A DNA stretch of 64,000 bases, from assembly GCF_001584145.1 (NCBI RefSeq), contig NZ_CP013232.1, positions 3,224,001-3,288,000 of the forward strand, in the 5' to 3' direction. Origin of the DNA: Collimonas fungivorans (GTDB lineage Bacteria > Pseudomonadota > Gammaproteobacteria > Burkholderiales > Burkholderiaceae_D). Shown piece after piece: positions 17,921 through 26,702 of this stretch. The notes under the pieces are model-generated. The model saw only the letters and a program-made list of their open reading frames with translations. It was not told the DNA's origin and did not search any database. The translations under genes were made by a program, and so were the position numbers. Every line of letters starts with the position of its first letter. The stretch's first letter is position 1.

Positions 17921-18862
17921 CTATTGCGCCTCATAAAACTTCATTTTCTCCGACCACTGAAATGTCTGCCTTGACTTGCCGCCCCTCTCGCGCAATTGCA
18001 GATCGTGAAAGCCGCCGGTAACACCGGACAGGACCACGAGCGAGTTGCTGCCCTCCGACACATCGTGACTACGGGTCCCGTCCTTGTGCCATTCACCGGC
18101 AAGCGTCTGGTTGAACATCATTGGCTGCGCAAATACGACACGTAGCGACTTGCCCTCAATATGAAAAAGATACAAGGCTTCAAACGAGGCGCCGCCGCCG
18201 GCGTAGCTCTCGAACCATCCTGCCCGCACACCGAATGCGTAATCACCGTCCCGCAACAGATAAGGTGCCAGGTCAAAACGCTGCCAGTTCTGCGGCAGGC
18301 CCACAACTGCCCCCTTGCCATCTCCGGAATCAATGGTTGGTGGCACATCGATGCTGCCGGCGGTGCTCCAGTCAGTCGGAACCGCGACAGGCGCATCGGT
18401 GCGGGCGACAAGCCGCGGCACACTGTCAGCGCCACGCTCAAATACACCGAACCAGATCTCGTTATCTCTACCTTCGTCAAATCCCGCGCAATCACCCACC
18501 GGATATCTCTGAGCGGTGCCTGTGTGCCCAGGCGATGCCGCCAGGCATACCACACCCACATACATGCCTGGCCGCTGCGGCCACGGTTTTGCACCGGCCA
18601 GCACGACGCGATTCGGATCGCGTCCCGGCGCGAGTTGCAGTACCAGGAAATCTTTCGTGAAGCCGTCCGGCAGCTGCTGGCCGAATCCGTCTGGTGCCGG
18701 TGCGCCACTCATCTCCCGATCGAAAGCAGCACGGGCGTCGGCCGTCTTGATGGCGCCGCGCACCTTGCTCAGCGAGCGCACCGTAGTATCGGCGCAGGCC
18801 GGCATTGCGGATAACGAGCAAACGGCGAGGCACAGCAACAGCCGGGGGAGGAGCATATTCAT
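17921..18862 (-). CDS. Secreted hypothetical protein
   Basis: 313-aa exported protein. Signal peptide MNMLLPRLLLCLAVCSLSAMPACA, cleavage near residue 24. The mature part is beta-rich with patches such as WFGVFERG, YLLRDGDYAFGVRAGWFESYAGGG and VSEGSNSLVVLSGVTGGFHDLQL. Two cysteines (VVCLAAS, GDCAGF) are close together. No family recognised. It is GC-rich and looks native, unlike the lipoprotein gene facing it. Confidence 0.7.
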   Translation of the reverse strand: MNMLLPRLLLCLAVCSLSAMPACADTTVRSLSKVRGAIKTADARAAFDREMSGAPAPDGFGQQLPDGFTKDFLVLQLAPGRDPNRVVLAGAKPWPQRPGMYVGVVCLAASPGHTGTAQRYPVGDCAGFDEGRDNEIWFGVFERGADSVPRLVARTDAPVAVPTDWSTAGSIDVPPTIDSGDGKGAVVGLPQNWQRFDLAPYLLRDGDYAFGVRAGWFESYAGGGASFEALYLFHIEGKSLRVVFAQPMMFNQTLAGEWHKDGTRSHDVSEGSNSLVVLSGVTGGFHDLQLRERGGKSRQTFQWSEKMKFYEAQ

Positions 18863-18938
18863 GGGTGTAATCCGTTCAGGTAAATATAAATGGCATCTTG
18901 TCTGCTACGACGCAACGCTTATGACTATTCGTTTGCTG

Positions 18939-19361
18939 TCAAACGCTGCCTGGACCTGGTTGCTCTCGTATCACCAGTTCATTGAAACCCGAAACCGCAT
19001 CCGGTTCACGAGCAAAGCTATACTCCGGCAGCAGCGCCAGCAGCAGCTCAGCCGTCGTTCTCACAATACAGCCAGGTGCCACGTGACCACCCAGCACGCG
19101 GCCTTCCGCATCGGCGATAGTCATATGGAGATGAACACCGTCGGGCGAGAGCGATCCGCCGAGGGTCAGTATTTCCAGGTCGCCGCGAAATTCAGTCGCC
19201 TGCTGCACCTCGGCAAATCGCAGCTGCGCCACGGATAAGCTGCCAATGCCCTGCAGTACGAACGCAGCGCTCACGCCATGTTCGGCCAGCACCGATTCAA
19301 GAGCGCTGCGCAGATCCTGTCCGGGATTCAGGCGTAGGGGAAGAGTTTGCATAGTGGCCAT
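18939..19361 (-). CDS. PPC (DUF296) domain protein
   Basis: 140-aa protein that is essentially one PPC domain: LPLRLNPGQDLRSALESVLAEHGVSAAFVLQGIGSL, EILTLGGSLSPDGVHLHMTIADAEGRVLGGHV, CIVRTTAELLL. The G.....H.H...D..G....GH pattern is the family signature. In plants this fold is joined to AT-hooks; bacterial stand-alone copies form trimers of unknown function. The start is either 19361 or 19352; longer upstream frames do not match the family. Confidence 0.82.
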   Translation of the reverse strand: MATMQTLPLRLNPGQDLRSALESVLAEHGVSAAFVLQGIGSLSVAQLRFAEVQQATEFRGDLEILTLGGSLSPDGVHLHMTIADAEGRVLGGHVAPGCIVRTTAELLLALLPEYSFAREPDAVSGFNELVIREQPGPGSV

Positions 19362-19533
19362 TGCGTTAAGTGAATCTAGAATATCTTTGTATCCATCAAA
19401 AAAATCAAGCGGAATATTTGTGCTCCTCTGCTCGCCGATTCGCCCGGCAACTTGAGTTACAGCAGCGATTGGACAGGAAGTGTATATTTCCATTGATCTG
19501 GAATTCCTGCCTTCATCTTAAGGAGCTACGCCA

Positions 19534-20172
19534 ATGAGCCCGTCAGCCGCCATCCTGGCCATCCTCGCAGCGTTATTGATCGGGGCGATGAGCCCGGGTC
19601 CGAGTTTTGTGATTGTTGCCAGGCATTCTATCGGCCTGTCGCGCCGCGACGGCTTGGCCACGGCGGTCGCCATGGGCATCGGCGGCGTTTTCTTCAGCGG
19701 CATCGCGCTGGTCGGACTGTATACCCTGCTGGCAACCGTGGGATGGCTGTATATGGGCCTCAAGATAGCCGGCGGCCTGTATCTGATTTACCTGGCGTCC
19801 AAGATCTGGCGCGGCGCCTCTGCTCCGCTTGCCCTTGACAGCGCCCGGGCTACAAACGCGAGCAACGTGCGTAAATCGTTCTGGGTCGGGCTCAGCACGC
19901 AATTGAGCAACCCGAAGACTGCGGTTGCCTATGGCAGCATCTTCGCCGCCCTGCTGCCCCAGCATCCGCCGCTTTGGTGCTACTTCGCCCTGCCGCCGCT
20001 GGTTTTTGCAGTGGAAGCCGGCTGGTACACGGTGGTTGCCTTGTGTTTTTCCAGCAAACGGCCGCGCGAACTTTATTTACGGGCCAAGACCTGGATCGAC
20101 CGCGTCGCCGCCGGCGCCATTGCGGCTCTTGGGCTCAGGCTATTGTTTACGGCGCATAAAACCGGCATCTGA
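19534..20172 (+). CDS. LysE/RhtB family amino-acid exporter
   Basis: 212-aa inner-membrane protein with about six hydrophobic segments. The family hallmark GAMSPGPSFVIVARHSIGLSRRDGLATAVAMGIG is at the N-terminus, and NPKTAV lies mid-protein. LysE/RhtB exporters expel amino acids or their derivatives; the substrate is not predictable. AAGGAG precedes the ATG. It is divergent from the PPC-domain gene. Confidence 0.9.
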   Translation: MSPSAAILAILAALLIGAMSPGPSFVIVARHSIGLSRRDGLATAVAMGIGGVFFSGIALVGLYTLLATVGWLYMGLKIAGGLYLIYLASKIWRGASAPLALDSARATNASNVRKSFWVGLSTQLSNPKTAVAYGSIFAALLPQHPPLWCYFALPPLVFAVEAGWYTVVALCFSSKRPRELYLRAKTWIDRVAAGAIAALGLRLLFTAHKTGI

Positions 20173-20190
20173 TTGCCGGCCAGGCAAAGA

Positions 20191-21195
20191 TCAGGCCGCA
20201 GTGGCTGCGGGCGTGGCGGAGCCGCTGCCGGCCGCACCCAGCGACATCAAACGCTGCGCCATGCAGAATACAAACAGCAGCACGCCGATCACGATCTTGG
20301 TCCACCACGAACTCAGCGTGCCGTCGAACGCAATCAAGGTCTGGATCAGGCCCAGGATCAGCACCCCGGTCAGCGTGCCGGCAACGTAACCGTAACCGCC
20401 GGTCAGTAAGGTGCCGCCGATCACCACTGCCGCAATCGCATCCAGCTCCGTCCCCTGCGCATGCAAGCCATAACCGGACAACATGTAGAACGAAAACAGG
20501 ACTCCGGCCAAGGCAGCGCAAAAGCCGCTGAACGCGTAGACCATCACCTTGGTGCGCCCTACCGCCAGACCCATCAGCAGCGCCGACTGCTCGTTGCCGC
20601 CGATGGCATAGACCGCGCGTCCAAAGCGCGTGTAGTGCGCGATGTAGATGGCCAGTGCGAGCATCAGCATGGCGATCACCACGCTAGGCGAAACGAAGGC
20701 GCCGAAGATGCCTATGCGCGCCTGCGACAAGGTGACATACAAGGGCTGATCGATGGTGATGGAATTGATGCTGATCAGGTAGCACAGGCCGCGCGCCAGG
20801 AACATCCCCGCCAGGGTCACGATGAATGCCTGCAGCTTGAAGAAATGGATGAGCGCGCCCATCAGGGCGCCGAACATGCTGCCGATCAGCAGCACGCAGG
20901 CGATCACCAGCAGCGGCGGCCAGTGCCACGACTGCAGCAGGTAGGCAGAAATCATGGTGGTCAGCGCCAGCACCGAGCCGACCGACAAATCGATGCCGCC
21001 GGATAAGATGACGAAGGTCATGCCGATCGCGATCACCAGCAAGAAGGCGTTGTCGATCAGCAGATTCAGCACCACCTGCAAAGAGAAAAACCCGGTATAG
21101 GCGAACGATCCCAGGACAAACATCACGATCAGCAAGGCGAGGGTCGCCAGCGAAGTGAAATAAGGCGATGACAGTGACTGACGCAAGAGTTTCAT
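20191..21195 (-). CDS. yjfF: Sugar ABC transporter permease, YjfF type
   Basis: 334-aa permease of the carbohydrate uptake (CUT2) class, with about ten hydrophobic segments and the BPD_transp_2 pattern GMTFVILSGGIDLSVGSVLAL and AVVIGGTLLTGGYGYVAGTLTGVLILGLI. Last gene of a ytfQ-ytfR-ytfT-yjfF operon; its start overlaps the end of ytfT by 4 nt. In E. coli this system imports galactofuranose; that substrate is assumed from the operon and from the close YtfQ match. Confidence 0.88.
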   Translation of the reverse strand: MKLLRQSLSSPYFTSLATLALLIVMFVLGSFAYTGFFSLQVVLNLLIDNAFLLVIAIGMTFVILSGGIDLSVGSVLALTTMISAYLLQSWHWPPLLVIACVLLIGSMFGALMGALIHFFKLQAFIVTLAGMFLARGLCYLISINSITIDQPLYVTLSQARIGIFGAFVSPSVVIAMLMLALAIYIAHYTRFGRAVYAIGGNEQSALLMGLAVGRTKVMVYAFSGFCAALAGVLFSFYMLSGYGLHAQGTELDAIAAVVIGGTLLTGGYGYVAGTLTGVLILGLIQTLIAFDGTLSSWWTKIVIGVLLFVFCMAQRLMSLGAAGSGSATPAATAA

Positions 21196-22325
21196 GGTTT
21201 TTTACCGTTGACAGAACGTGAGCGCGCAGCGCCGCTAAACAAACCGCTTCCCAGGCCGCGAAACTCGGGCGATTGCGACAGGCACACCGCGAACACCACT
21301 ATCGATTTCACCACCATGTTGACCTCCGGCGGCACGCCCATCGAATAGATCGTGTAGGTCAGCGCCTGGATGATCAGGGCGCCGATAACGCTGCCGACCA
21401 GGCTGAACTTGCCGCCGGCCAGGGAAGTTCCGCCCAGCGTCACCGCCAGGATGGCGTCCAGCTCCAGCAGCAAGCCGGCGTTGTTGGCGTCCGCGCTCTT
21501 GATATTGGAACTGATCATCAGCCCGGCGACGCCGGCGCAAGCGCTGCAAAACATGTACACGAAAAAGATCAACGCAGCGGTCCTGATGCCGGCCAGCCGC
21601 GCCGCCACCGGGTTGATGCCGACCGCCTGGATGAACAGGCCGAGCGCGGTCTTGCGCATCATCAGCGCGACAATCGCGAATACGCCGATGGCGATAAACA
21701 GTGAAAACGGCAACCCGAACAGATAGCCGCTGCCGATATAGAAAAACGGCTTGTAATACACCGTGACGATCTGGCCGTCGGTCAGCAATTGCGCCAGCCC
21801 GCGCCCGCCCACCATCAGGATCAAGGTGGCGATGATCGGCTGCAGGCCAAGCGTGGCGACCAGGAAACCGTTCCACACGCCGCACAGGATTGCCGCTCCC
21901 ATGGCGGCGGCAATCGCCCACACCATGGGGATGCGGCTCGCGTATTCCGGCACGCCGTCATGCATTTGCATGGTGCCGCCGATCAGCATCGCGGCAACCG
22001 TGCCGGAGATGGCCACTACCGCGCCCACCGAAATGTCGATGCCACGCGTCGCGATCACCAGCGTCATGCCAAGGGCGGTCAGTATCAAGGGTGCGGCGCG
22101 ATTGACGATGTCGATCAGGCTGCCGTACAGATGGCCGTCCTTCCATTCGAGCCGGAAGAAGCCAGGGATCATGAAAAAATCGATGAGCAACAGCAGCGCC
22201 AGCGCCGCCAGCGGCCGAAGCAAGGGGTTGCGCAGCATCACGCGCAAGCGCACTGCCAGCGACGGACCGGTATCGCTCTGCAGCCGGGCGCCGGATAACG
22301 GATCGGGATTCAATGGGATACTCAT
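21192..22325 (-). CDS. ytfT: Sugar ABC transporter permease, YtfT type
   Basis: 377-aa CUT2 permease. The N-terminal ~40 residues are cytoplasmic, followed by the membrane domain with GMTLVIATRGIDISVGAVVAISG and [31 protein letters not shown]. It overlaps both ytfR (22322-22325) and yjfF (21192-21195) by ATGA-type junctions, indicating translational coupling and a YtfT-YjfF heterodimer in the membrane. Confidence 0.88.
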   Translation of the reverse strand: MSIPLNPDPLSGARLQSDTGPSLAVRLRVMLRNPLLRPLAALALLLLIDFFMIPGFFRLEWKDGHLYGSLIDIVNRAAPLILTALGMTLVIATRGIDISVGAVVAISGTVAAMLIGGTMQMHDGVPEYASRIPMVWAIAAAMGAAILCGVWNGFLVATLGLQPIIATLILMVGGRGLAQLLTDGQIVTVYYKPFFYIGSGYLFGLPFSLFIAIGVFAIVALMMRKTALGLFIQAVGINPVAARLAGIRTAALIFFVYMFCSACAGVAGLMISSNIKSADANNAGLLLELDAILAVTLGGTSLAGGKFSLVGSVIGALIIQALTYTIYSMGVPPEVNMVVKSIVVFAVCLSQSPEFRGLGSGLFSGAARSRSVNGKKP

Positions 22326-23887
22326 TCACACTCTCCGGCGATCACCTGCAACACCGATTCGTCGTCGAGCTGACCGCGCAGGTATTCGCCGCAGGGTTCG
22401 CGGTCGCGCAATACCAGCATGCGGTCGCTGCAGCGCAGGACCTCGGGGATTTCGGAAGAAATGAACAGGATCGCCATGCCCTTGCGGCACAAGGCGATGA
22501 CATGGTCCATGATCTCCTGCTTGGCGCGCACATCGATGCCGCGCGTCGGTTCGTCCAGGATCAGCATGGCGGGATCGGTCGCCAGCCAGCGCGCCAGCAG
22601 GGCTTTTTGCTGGTTGCCGCCGGACAGGGAACTGATGGGCGTCTCGATATCGGGGGTCTTGATGCCCAGCCATTTGACGTAATCGCTGGCGATCGCCTGC
22701 TGCCGTTTGCGCGGGATCACCCGCAGCAGGCCGGCGCGCGCCTGCAGCGCCAGGATGATGTTTTCGCGCACAGACAGCTCGAGGATTGCGCCTTCGGCTT
22801 TCCTGTCTTCCGAACAGAAGCCGATGCCGGCGGCGATGGCGTCGCGCGGGGAGCTGAATTTTTCGGGCCCGCTGCCGCCTTTCATTTGTATGCTGCCGCT
22901 GTCGGCCTTGTCGGCGCCGAACAGTAATCGCGCGGCCTCGGTCCGGCCCGAACCGAGCAAACCGCATAGTCCGAATACTTCACCGGCGCGGAAATCCAGG
23001 TCCAGCGGCGCGAGTATTCCTTTGCGCCCCAGGCCCCGCGCCTTCAGCACAATCTCGCCGCTGCCCGGCGCGCGCGCGTCTTTGTCTGCACTTGCCGCTT
23101 CCCTGCCCGGCTGCGACTGCAGGCCGACCATCTTGTTCACCAGTTCGAAACGGCTCAGCGCGCTGGCCGGATATTCGCCTTCAAGCACGCCGTTGCGCAG
23201 CACCGTGATGCGGTCGGAAATTTCGTAAGTCTGTTCCAGGAAATGCGTCACGAACAGGATCGCCATGCCCTGCCCGCGCAGCTTGCGCAAGACATCGAAC
23301 AATAGGCGCACTTCGGCCTCGTCCAGGCTGGAGGTAGGTTCGTCCAGGATCAATACCTTGGCGGAGACGCTCAGGGCGCGTGAAATCGCCACCATCTGCT
23401 GGATCGCCAGCGGATACCTGGCCAGCGCGGCGGTCACGTCGATATGGACCTGCAAATCGCCCAGCAGGCGCTGCGCCTGCTGCTGCATGGTTTTCCAGTC
23501 GATGCGGCCAAACTTTCTTGGATAGCGGCCGATAAAAATGTTTTCAGCAACCGACAGGTTCGGGCACAGGTTGACTTCCTGGTAGACCGTGCTGATGCCG
23601 AGGTTTTGCGCGTCATGGGTTGACGACGGCTGCACGATCCTGCCGTCGAGCCGTATTTCGCCGCTGTCGGGCGCATACACGCCGGTCAGTACTTTAATGA
23701 GAGTGGATTTGCCTGCGCCGTTCTGTCCCATCAGCGTATGGACTTCGCCTGGATACAGCCGCAAAGCGACATCGCTCAGCGCCTTAACGCCGCCAAATGC
23801 CTTGTATATGCCGTTCAGCTCGAGCGTCGCTGCAACGCCAACGCCGTGCGCCACCTGCCCGGCAGCGCCTGTTGCTGTTTTATTCAT
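22322..23887 (-). CDS. ytfR: Sugar ABC transporter ATP-binding protein, YtfR type
   Basis: 521-aa ATPase with two fused ABC domains, as in all CUT2 systems. Domain 1 has Walker A GQNGAGKST and Walker B VLILDEPTSSLD. Domain 2 has a degenerate Walker A (GLLGSGRTE), signature LSGGNQQKALLARWL and Walker B MLILDEPTRGID. It energises the YtfT/YjfF permease pair. It begins 97 nt after ytfQ stops plus a GC-rich hairpin in the gap, and overlaps ytfT by 4 nt. Confidence 0.92.
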   Translation of the reverse strand: MNKTATGAAGQVAHGVGVAATLELNGIYKAFGGVKALSDVALRLYPGEVHTLMGQNGAGKSTLIKVLTGVYAPDSGEIRLDGRIVQPSSTHDAQNLGISTVYQEVNLCPNLSVAENIFIGRYPRKFGRIDWKTMQQQAQRLLGDLQVHIDVTAALARYPLAIQQMVAISRALSVSAKVLILDEPTSSLDEAEVRLLFDVLRKLRGQGMAILFVTHFLEQTYEISDRITVLRNGVLEGEYPASALSRFELVNKMVGLQSQPGREAASADKDARAPGSGEIVLKARGLGRKGILAPLDLDFRAGEVFGLCGLLGSGRTEAARLLFGADKADSGSIQMKGGSGPEKFSSPRDAIAAGIGFCSEDRKAEGAILELSVRENIILALQARAGLLRVIPRKRQQAIASDYVKWLGIKTPDIETPISSLSGGNQQKALLARWLATDPAMLILDEPTRGIDVRAKQEIMDHVIALCRKGMAILFISSEIPEVLRCSDRMLVLRDREPCGEYLRGQLDDESVLQVIAGECE

Positions 23888-23952
23888 CCGCTTGCGATCC
23901 TGAATGTCTCATGCCAAGCCATGCCGCATAACGATGCATGCCCGATGCAGCG

Positions 23953-23971
23953 GGCGGGCGATCCGCCCGCC
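23953..23971. other. GC-rich hairpin between ytfQ and ytfR
   Basis: Perfect 8-bp stem GGCGGGCG / CGCCCGCC with a 3-nt loop and no T-run. Such hairpins after the binding-protein gene of ABC operons often stabilise its mRNA, giving more binding protein than membrane components. That role is inferred. Confidence 0.5.
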
Positions 23972-24016
23972 GCCCGTGGAAAAGCCTAATACTGGTGGCT
24001 TAGTACTATTGGTGGC

Positions 24017-24985
24017 TTAGTACTTGCGGTTCGGGAATTCCTTGGCTGCCACTTCAGCCGGAAACACGCTTTCCTCGGTCGTAATGCGCTTGGGGACAGT
24101 CTCGCCGGCGAGCACCTGCTTGGCGACCTTCATCAACTGCGGTCCAAGCAGCGGGCTGCATTCGACGGTAACGTTGAGTTTGCCCGCCATCATCGCTTCA
24201 AATGCGCCCTTGACGCCGTCGATCGAAATCACCAGTATGTCTTTGCCTGGTTTCAGGCCGGCTTCTTCGATAGCCTGGATGGCGCCGATCGCCATGTCGT
24301 CGTTATGCGCGTACAAGACATTGATCTTCTTGCCGTCGGTCTTGAGGAAGGCCTCCATCACCTCCTTGCCCTTGGCGCGGGTGAAGTCTCCGGTTTGCGA
24401 GCGGATGACCTTCAGTTTCGGATTGGCGGCGATGATTTCCGCGAAACCGGCCTTGCGGTCGATGGCAGGAGCGGAACCGACCGTACCCTGCAATTCAACG
24501 ATGTTGATATCGCCGGCGGGCATGGTCTTGGCCCGCTCCAGCAGCCAGCGTCCGGCGCGACGACCTTCTTCAACGAAATCGGAACCGATGAATGTCACGT
24601 ACAGCGACTTATCCTTGGCATCGACCGCGCGGTCGGTCAGGATGACCGGGATCTTGGCGGCTTTCGCTTCGCCCAGCACAGTGTCCCAGCCGGACTCGAC
24701 CACCGGGGAAAATGCAATGACATCGACTTTTTGCGCGATGAAGGAGCGGATCGCCTTCACCTGGTTTTCCTGCTTTTGCTGGGCGTCGGCGAACTTGAGT
24801 GTTACGCCGGCCTGTTTTGCCGCATCCTTGATCGATGCGGTATTCGCGGTGCGCCATTCGCTTTCGGCGCCGACCTGGGAAAAACCCAGGACCAGCGGTT
24901 TATCGGCATAAGCGCTGCCAGCGACCCCGAATCCCAAGCCAAGGCAAAGCGCCGCACCCAATACCGTTCTGCGTGTCATTTTCAT
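24017..24985 (-). CDS. ytfQ: Galactofuranose-type sugar-binding protein YtfQ
   Basis: 322-aa periplasmic binding protein (type I fold). Signal peptide MKMTRRTVLGAALCLGLGFGVAGSAYA. The mature protein follows E. coli YtfQ closely: VLGFSQVGAESEWR, DAQQKQENQVKAIRSFIAQKVD, VVELQGTVGSAPAIDRK-like segment, SQTGDFTRAKGKEVMEAFLK, VLYAHNDDMAIGAIQAIEEAGLKPGKDIL. This supports a pyranose/furanose sugar, most likely galactofuranose. GGAG lies 6 nt before the ATG at 24985. It is the first gene of the operon. An 18-nt near-duplication overlaps its stop codon. Confidence 0.9.
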   Translation of the reverse strand: MKMTRRTVLGAALCLGLGFGVAGSAYADKPLVLGFSQVGAESEWRTANTASIKDAAKQAGVTLKFADAQQKQENQVKAIRSFIAQKVDVIAFSPVVESGWDTVLGEAKAAKIPVILTDRAVDAKDKSLYVTFIGSDFVEEGRRAGRWLLERAKTMPAGDINIVELQGTVGSAPAIDRKAGFAEIIAANPKLKVIRSQTGDFTRAKGKEVMEAFLKTDGKKINVLYAHNDDMAIGAIQAIEEAGLKPGKDILVISIDGVKGAFEAMMAGKLNVTVECSPLLGPQLMKVAKQVLAGETVPKRITTEESVFPAEVAAKEFPNRKY

Positions 24986-25307
24986 TGCTGTCTCCATTTT
25001 TATGTTTGTGTTTTTAGCCAGATAAAACGTGTGAAGAGCGCGACCATCCTAGGACGGAATCCGATTATTTTCAAATGAATTATTTCCGGTTTCAGATACA
25101 TGTTTAGGTATCGGCCGACCGGCGCTTCTTTGCCGCTGATGAATTCTGGACAAAAAAAAAGCCCGCTAACTTTCGTTGCGGGCTGAATCCAAACCTTGAG
25201 AGGTGTTGGAGGAGACAGGAACACTATATCGCACTGCAGCATATCAGTCTGCTTGATTGTTGTGATACCAGATATTCATCAATCACATATTGCAGCCAAC
25301 TGCATAG
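24986..25307. other. Promoter region of ytfQ and 3' region of acvB
   Basis: 322 bp without a gene. It contains the ytfQ leader and, at 25152-25185, a terminator for the upstream minus-strand acvB. No clear sugar-responsive operator palindrome is visible. Confidence 0.5.
25152..25185 (-). terminator. Terminator downstream of acvB
   Basis: Stem AGCCCGC / GCGGGCT with a loop of about 11 nt. The A9 run at 25152-25160 is a T-run on the minus strand. It lies about 120 nt after the acvB stop codon. Confidence 0.8.
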
Positions 25308-26702
25308 TTACTTGCGCGCCGCGTCGAGAATCAAGCCAGCCAGGCGTTCGTAGTTGCCGTCGAAATGATGGCCGCCGCGCAGCTTGAGCAGTTTGACGCG
25401 GCTGGCATCGAAACTCGGACAGGCGGAGTCGGTTTCCTCGCTGCCGTAAATGCACATCGCCAGCCCCGCCGGCAGCTTCGCGACTTCCGGCGGGATAGGC
25501 AGACCGTCATTGCTGGAACTGACCCAATTGGTCAGGTGGAACTGGAAGTCCGCCTTTTTGCCCAAGCCCATCATTGCGATCAACGGTACCGACGCCAGCG
25601 TCTTGCTCGACAAGCGATTGCCGACAAAAGGCAAGACATCCGCCCCTTGCGAATAACCGATCAATACAACCTTGCTTTTGCTCCAGCGCGCCATGTAGAA
25701 CTGCATCAGGCGCTCCACATCTTTCGCCGTCGACGCCGGCGTGCGCGCACTCCAGAAATAACGCAGCGAATCGATGCCGACTACCGGCACGCCGCGCTTC
25801 GACAGCGCATTCGCGACGTCGCGGTCGATGCCGGCCCAGCCGCCGTCGCCGCTGATCAGGATCGCCATGGTGTCGGCGTCCGGATTGCGTCCGGACGGCG
25901 CCAGCGCGGCCACCTCCACCACCGGCAAGTCGGACACGGCGGCAGGCGGCGCCTGCACCGCTACCGCTTGCTTGGCATTCAGGCTGGCATAGGCCGACTT
26001 CAGTTGCGCCATTCCGTCCTGGCCTGCTGCCTGGAGCAGTTCGGCGCCGCCGACGCTGGCGACAAATGCACGGGTAATACCGGCGTCGCAACGTGCCGCT
26101 GTTTGCGCATCCGGCAAAACGCGCCACGCGGCGGGCAGCCGGGAAACCGGCAACAGCTCCACGCCCTTGCCCTTCGCAACTGCCTTGAAGCGTACGCCCT
26201 CGCCTTTGCATAGCGGCTTGCGCAAACTCAGGGCCGGACAAAATCCGAGCGAGATGGCGCCGCCGAAAGTGCCGGCAGGCGCTTGCGCCAGCATCGCGTA
26301 GGCAAAGGTAGCGCCGGAGCCTTCTCCCACCAGCAGCGGAGGATAATATCCCGGCACTTTTTCATAAGCCTGCACGAAGCGGCTCAGGTTTTCCAGGTCG
26401 CCGTCGGGAAACGCGCAGTCGCCGCCATCGGCATCCAGGCTGGCGAACAACTGCGGGGTGCTGATCCCGGCCACCAAAGCGCCCTGCCGGGCCAGCGCGC
26501 GCGCCTTCTCGGCTGCCGCCTGGCTCCAGCCGGCATCGCCGGACAGCAACAGCACGACGCCATTCACCGGTCCCGCCGGCCGGTAGATCTCAACACTCTT
26601 GAAACGGCCATGACTCACGCTGTGATGTGTATCGTCTGCGCTTGCGGCGCTGCCAACGAAAACCATTGCACACAGCATCAGGAAAATTACTCTTTGCTTC
26701 AT
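25308..26702 (-). CDS. acvB: AcvB/VirJ family periplasmic protein
   Basis: 464-aa exported protein with signal MKQRVIFLMLCAMVFVGSAASA. Two alpha/beta-hydrolase-like halves are visible: the first has LLLSGDAGWSQ and LVGEGSGATFAY; the second has AILISGDGGWAGIDRD, VLIGYSQGADVLPF (nucleophile serine) and a closing GGHHFDGNY (histidine). AcvB of Agrobacterium hydrolyses lysyl-phosphatidylglycerol and is encoded next to the synthase gene lpiA/mprF. The same pairing is seen here: its ATG overlaps the mprF stop by 4 nt. It likely balances aminoacylated lipid in the envelope. Confidence 0.9.
   Translation of the reverse strand: MKQRVIFLMLCAMVFVGSAASADDTHHSVSHGRFKSVEIYRPAGPVNGVVLLLSGDAGWSQAAAEKARALARQGALVAGISTPQLFASLDADGGDCAFPDGDLENLSRFVQAYEKVPGYYPPLLVGEGSGATFAYAMLAQAPAGTFGGAISLGFCPALSLRKPLCKGEGVRFKAVAKGKGVELLPVSRLPAAWRVLPDAQTAARCDAGITRAFVASVGGAELLQAAGQDGMAQLKSAYASLNAKQAVAVQAPPAAVSDLPVVEVAALAPSGRNPDADTMAILISGDGGWAGIDRDVANALSKRGVPVVGIDSLRYFWSARTPASTAKDVERLMQFYMARWSKSKVVLIGYSQGADVLPFVGNRLSSKTLASVPLIAMMGLGKKADFQFHLTNWVSSSNDGLPIPPEVAKLPAGLAMCIYGSEETDSACPSFDASRVKLLKLRGGHHFDGNYERLAGLILDAARK

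Noticed and set aside
23953..23971. Rho-independent terminator between ytfQ and ytfR
   Set aside because: Strong stem but no T-run on either side.
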